Made by a program: the position numbers and the translations under genes. Of a DNA stretch of 64,000 bases, positions 60,843 to 64,000 are shown piece by piece (positions within the stretch are counted from its first letter, which is position 1; every line of letters starts with the position of its first letter). The notes below the pieces were generated by a model. It made no database searches, was not told where the DNA came from, and saw nothing but the letters and a program-made list of their open reading frames with translations. This stretch comes from DATBSL01 sp963729875 (GTDB lineage Bacteria; Acidobacteriota; Vicinamibacteria; Fen-336): positions 186,001 through 250,000 of the forward strand of contig CAVSPR010000007.1 of the NCBI GenBank assembly GCA_963729875.1, read 5' to 3'.

Positions 60843-61307
60843 TCAGTTCACGAAGGAGAGGGCGACCTTCCACGAGCCCTGGTAGACGAGCGTGTCGCCC
60901 GAGCGCAGGCGGGCTTCGACACGGTCGATCGTGAAGGGCGGCGTGCAGTCGATGGCGGCCTCGTGGAAGCCCACGGTCACGGCCTGGCCAGCGGCGAGCG
61001 TGAAGCCGTCGGCGGGCGTGTCGTGCTGCGAGGTGAGGCAGCGGCGGTCGCCGGACCAGCCGTCGAGCCACAGGTTGACGTTGGTCAGGGTGGAGGGCGA
61101 GACGACCGAGACCTCAGCGGCGAAGGCCGCGGTGCACCAGGAGCAGGTCGCGGGACGGGACTGCGAGAGCGAGGCCGGTCCCTGCGACGGCTGGATCGAC
61201 ACGAGGGCGAGACCCTCGAGCGAAGGCGATGTCGCGTCCTCGAACTCGGCGCACGCCCCCAGGAGGAGTGCCGCCACCGTCACGCACGCCAGATTCATCC
61301 GCATCAT
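60843..61307 (-). CDS. Small lipoprotein of unknown function
   Basis: 154 residues, start at 61307 after CGGGAGGAGCGG; a longer frame to 61634 is rejected as the extra part lacks a ribosome site. The N-terminus is MMRMNLACVTVAALLLGAC, a lipobox with Cys about 19. The mature part is beta-rich with several Cys (TCSWC, RRCLTSQHD, IDCTPPF) that may form disulphides. No family recognised. A hairpin GCCCG/CGGGC (61319-61335) lies directly before the ribosome site. Confidence 0.75.
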   Translation of the reverse strand: MMRMNLACVTVAALLLGACAEFEDATSPSLEGLALVSIQPSQGPASLSQSRPATCSWCTAAFAAEVSVVSPSTLTNVNLWLDGWSGDRRCLTSQHDTPADGFTLAAGQAVTVGFHEAAIDCTPPFTIDRVEARLRSGDTLVYQGSWKVALSFVN

Positions 61308-61744
61308 CCGCTCCTCCCGCCCGACCGTCGCGGGCCGCGCGGGATTTGAAGGCAAGGGCCGTACCCGCCGGTCTCGCGACTTCCCTCGGGATGCGGATCC
61401 ACCGTCCACGCAGCGCGTTGCAGGGGTCCGACGACCGTCCAAGGGCGGAGTCGGACTCCCTCCTTCGGCGTCCGATGTCCGTCTTCCGGTCAGCCCGGCG
61501 GCACGAACGCCGACCCGTTCGACACTCGCTCGCACGACCCAATACGCATTCCGTATCCTCGATGACACAGCACGCCCGCCGCAGGGCCTCGTGCTCGAAA
61601 CCCCTTGACAGCGCTCGCATTCCGCCCGCATCATTCGGCCTCCAGCTTCATTGCGCAGCGGTTCGGGATCCTTCCAGGGTCCCTCTCCCTTCCCGCCCGG
61701 CGCGGAGTCGTTCGGTCATCTTCAAGGTCCGTCGGGAGGGAAGG
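61308..61744. other. 437-base intergenic region with possible promoter
   Basis: No convincing coding frame or RNA gene was seen here. TTGACA (61605-61610) with CATCAT 18 bases further is a possible plus-strand promoter for the regulator at 61745. Hairpin GCCCG/CGGGC at 61319-61335 serves the lipoprotein side. Nothing else recognised. Confidence 0.35.
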
Positions 61745-63043
61745 GTGTCGGATACACGGCGAGTCGTCGTCCTCGAAGCCGACACGATCAACCGCTTCTC
61801 CACCGAGCGCCTGCTCCGCCGCGAGGACTACTGGGTCTTCGTGACGGACGACCCGAACGCCGCGACGCGTGTGGCGTCCGTGTCGGCCATCGACGTCGTC
61901 CTGGTGGACCTCGGGATCGCCCGGCTCGAGGCCATTCCCGCGTGGCAGCGCCGGCGGGGCGACGCCGTGTTCCGCGGCATCCCGCCGTCGCTGACCGACG
62001 GCTACGCGGTGCTGCGCCCCCTTCACCTCGACCCCGCGTCGGCCCGCTTCCCCGTCGTCACCCTGAAGATCGACGGGTCCGCCCCGGAGGCGGCCCCCGC
62101 GTGCCGCTTCGCCGTGGTGGAGTTCCTCCCCCGGCCCTGGAAGGCGAGCGGGCTCGTCGAGGGCCTCGACGCCGTCTTCCGCGACGTCCTCGGCCCGGCG
62201 GCCGCGGCCGAGCGCGCGTCGGTGCCGGTCGAGCCCGCGTCGCCTTCGGCACCGCGGCCTTTCGACAGCATCCCCATCGCCCTGCGCACCGCGCTCGTGC
62301 TGGACCCGGACGAGGGCGACCGGAGCGCGATCGTGCAGGACCTCGTGCGCCACGGGTTCGCGGTGCTCGAGGCGACGACCGGCGCCGAGGCGCTGCGCGT
62401 GGCGGTGGCGCGCCGGCCGTGGCTCGTGCTCGCCGAGCTGTCGCTGCCCGACGGGGACGGCCTCGACCTGTGCCGGAGGATGCGAAGCCACAGCCTCCTG
62501 CGCCGCACCCCCGTCGTCTTCCTGTCCAGGCGGGACGACTGCGGGACCCGGTACCAGGCGCTCCGGGCGGGCGCCGACGACTTCCTCGCCAAGCCCGTCG
62601 CCTCGCGCGAGCTGCTCATCCGCCTGGAGCTGCTGCTCCGGCGCTTCGCCGAGATCGAGCTGGGGGCCGAGGCCGGGGCGGGGCTGCGCGGGGCGGTGGA
62701 GCTCGTGGGCGCCCCCGCGGTCCTGCAGATCTGCCACCTCAACCAGCTGACCGGCGTGCTCGTCGCCCGCCGGGGCAGCCAGGCGGTCCGCATCGCCTTC
62801 CGGCAGGGCCAGATCGTGTCCGCCGTCGGCCCCGACCACGAGGGGCCGGTCGTCGTCTACGACTTCATCGCCTGGCCCAACGGTCAGTTCGAGTTCGACC
62901 GGGGCGCTCTCGTCGAGGGGGCCCCGATGGCGTCGGAATTCAACGCGCTCCTCCTGGAGGGCTGCCGCCGCCTCGACGAGAGGCGCCGGGGCCGCCCCCT
63001 CGAGGCCGTCCGCCGTTTGACGACGGCCGCGCGTCTCGACTAG
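61745..63043 (+). CDS. Double-receiver regulator with C-terminal DUF4388, second phospho-site replaced by Glu
   Basis: 432 residues, GTG start after GGGAGGGAAGG. An N-terminal receiver-like domain has D55 in VVLVDLGIA. A second receiver covers about 180-300: acidic DPDEGDR at the start, K283 in DDFLAKPV, but the usual phospho-Asp is E231 in VLAELSLPDGDGL, so it cannot be phosphorylated in the usual way and may mimic the active state. The C-terminal DUF4388/PATAN domain (GAVELVGAPAVLQICHLNQLTGVL) is often found with gliding or second-messenger systems. No kinase gene is adjacent. Confidence 0.88.
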   Translation: MSDTRRVVVLEADTINRFSTERLLRREDYWVFVTDDPNAATRVASVSAIDVVLVDLGIARLEAIPAWQRRRGDAVFRGIPPSLTDGYAVLRPLHLDPASARFPVVTLKIDGSAPEAAPACRFAVVEFLPRPWKASGLVEGLDAVFRDVLGPAAAAERASVPVEPASPSAPRPFDSIPIALRTALVLDPDEGDRSAIVQDLVRHGFAVLEATTGAEALRVAVARRPWLVLAELSLPDGDGLDLCRRMRSHSLLRRTPVVFLSRRDDCGTRYQALRAGADDFLAKPVASRELLIRLELLLRRFAEIELGAEAGAGLRGAVELVGAPAVLQICHLNQLTGVLVARRGSQAVRIAFRQGQIVSAVGPDHEGPVVVYDFIAWPNGQFEFDRGALVEGAPMASEFNALLLEGCRRLDERRRGRPLEAVRRLTTAARLD

Positions 63044-63056
63044 CCTCCGCCGCACC

Positions 63057-63070
63057 GGGCACTCGTGCCC
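63057..63070 (+). promoter_or_regulatory. Palindrome in front of the FHS permease gene
   Basis: GGGCAC-TC-GTGCCC is a perfect six-base inverted repeat just upstream of CCAGGAG of the permease. It could be the terminator of the regulator gene or an operator. Confidence 0.35.
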
Positions 63071-63088
63071 CGGACCAGGAGACCTCCC

Positions 63089-64000
63089 ATGAAGGTGCGG
63101 ACGCTGCCGATCTTCCTGTGCTTCTTCACGATGGGCTTCGTGGACGCGATGGGTCCGCTCGCCAGCACGATCCGGAAGCAGTACTCGCTCTCGGGCTTCA
63201 TGGCGGGCCTCCTGCCGGCGTTCGCCTTCGTGGCCTTCGCGATCTTCAGCGTGCCGGGGGGCGTCCTCGCCGCGCGGATCGGGAAGCGCAACCTGCTGCT
63301 CCTCGCGCTCGGGCTGAGCGGCCTCGGAGTCCTCGTCCCCACGGTGGTGGTGCCGGGCTTCGCCCTCCTGCTGGCGTCGGTGTTCGTCCTGGGGGTGGGG
63401 ACGACCCTGCTGCAGGTGGCGGGCAACCCGATCATGCGCGACGTTTCGGAGGAGGGCCGCTTCGCCCGCAACCTGAGCTTCGCGCAGTTCGTGAAGGGCG
63501 TGGGCAGCGTGGGCAGCACGGCGCTCGTCGCACGGCTGGCGCTGGGCGACCTGGGCTTCCGGAGAGTGTTCCCGGTCTTCCTCGTGCTGACGCTCCTCGC
63601 GCTCGCCGCAGTCGCTCTCTTGAAGGTGAGCGAGACCCGGGCGGAGGTTCCGCCGAGCGTCGGCAGCAGCCTCGCGCTCCTGCGGGAGCCGGCCTTCGCG
63701 CTCGCCGTCCTCGGGATCTTCCTCTACGTGGGCGCCGAGGTCGGCCTGGGCACCTGGCTCGCGCCGCGGCTCGAGAGCCTGGGCCACGGGGAAGCCGAGG
63801 CCAAGCTCCTCGGGCCCACCCTGTTCTTCGGGGGTCTCACCGTCGGGCGCCTGCTCGGCTCGGCCGTCCTGAGCTTCATGACCCCGCGGGCGTTCTTCCG
63901 CGTGAGCGCGGCGCTCGGCGCCCTGGGCATCGCCCTCGTGATGTCGGGGGTCCCCGGTCTGGCCGTGGCCGGGGTCGCCCTCGCCGGCCTCGGCTTCGCC
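63089..64000 (+). CDS. FHS-family (fucose/hexose type) MFS permease, 3' truncated
   Basis: 304 residues are visible and the frame runs off the window. MKVRTLPIFLCFFTMGFVDAM opens it; twelve helices are expected, about nine are seen. FLYVGAEVGLGTWLAP is typical for FHS permeases (L-fucose, glucose/galactose). A role in sugar uptake fits the carbohydrate genes nearby. The ATG follows CCAGGAGACCTCCC. Confidence 0.88.
   Translation, partial: MKVRTLPIFLCFFTMGFVDAMGPLASTIRKQYSLSGFMAGLLPAFAFVAFAIFSVPGGVLAARIGKRNLLLLALGLSGLGVLVPTVVVPGFALLLASVFVLGVGTTLLQVAGNPIMRDVSEEGRFARNLSFAQFVKGVGSVGSTALVARLALGDLGFRRVFPVFLVLTLLALAAVALLKVSETRAEVPPSVGSSLALLREPAFALAVLGIFLYVGAEVGLGTWLAPRLESLGHGEAEAKLLGPTLFFGGLTVGRLLGSAVLSFMTPRAFFRVSAALGALGIALVMSGVPGLAVAGVALAGLGFA

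Noticed and set aside
60843..61634. Longer lipoprotein gene starting at 61634
   Set aside because: The added 109 residues have no family sequence; the start at 61307 has a strong ribosome site and lipobox.
61308..61744. tRNA or small RNA in the largest intergenic gap
   Set aside because: No cloverleaf, T-loop sequence or strong terminator could be found by eye.

Overview
This window is a very GC-rich bacterial chromosome segment with short intergenic gaps and many start/stop overlaps (ATGA, GTGA, TGATG). The gene mix suggests a heterotrophic Acidobacteriota-type bacterium: a Ser/Thr kinase fused to a TolB-like beta-propeller, many secreted peptidases (M13, S41 tricorn-like, S46, M20), DUF2911, DUF1080 and DUF1680 proteins, and a homogentisate pathway. 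That placement is inferred from gene content only. I saw no rRNA, tRNA or CRISPR array.

Layout. 1-3.5 kb: the end of one propeller protein and a complete kinase-propeller paralogue. 3.5-16 kb: secreted hydrolases and envelope proteins (M13 peptidase, DUF2911, serine hydrolase, Gly-rich protein, YVTN propeller, NagX-like acyltransferase, tricorn-like S41 peptidase, S46 dipeptidyl-peptidase). 16-22 kb: tri-haem cytochrome c peroxidase, membrane-anchored PLC-like protein, LEA-type lipoprotein, DUF1080 fusion. 22-27 kb: an OPT oligopeptide transporter flanked by two M20 peptidases. 27-31 kb: GH3, GNAT, sialidase-like protein, and a membrane protein cut by a decayed IS1634-type transposase (31.7-33.1 kb). 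33-37 kb: epimerase, acetate kinase, orphan pseudopilin. 37-41 kb: MoxR-DUF58-DUF4129 operon, mscL, vapBC. 41.8-46.4 kb: tyrosine/homogentisate operon hmgA-orfX-fahA-hpd. 46.4-48.8 kb: ECF sigma factor, FecR-like protein and a secreted protein. 48.8-52 kb: aldo/keto reductase, a 59-residue small protein, DUF1080, two-domain VOC protein. 52-61 kb: carbohydrate genes (nanA-MFS-GH3 operon, sugar porter, GH127). 61-64 kb: lipoprotein, a receiver/DUF4388 regulator lacking the usual phospho-Asp, and an FHS-type permease running off the end.

How the genes fit together. Three themes dominate: protein and peptide use (secreted peptidases, OPT importer, cytoplasmic M20 peptidases, tyrosine degradation), glycan use (sialidase-like protein, sialate-lyase-like NanA, two GH3, GH127, three MFS porters), and envelope or stress functions.

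Main observations. (1) An unrecognised, probably barrel-shaped protein sits between hmgA and fahA, where maleylacetoacetate isomerase would be expected. (2) The leader of the tricorn-like peptidase can fold into an H-type pseudoknot that takes in its Shine-Dalgarno sequence. (3) Several other genes have a perfect hairpin whose 3' arm abuts or includes the Shine-Dalgarno sequence. (4) Single-base indels are clustered: extra bases in the S46 and hpd genes, missing bases in the transposase. Because the protein between indels stays intact, consensus error or very recent decay are both possible.
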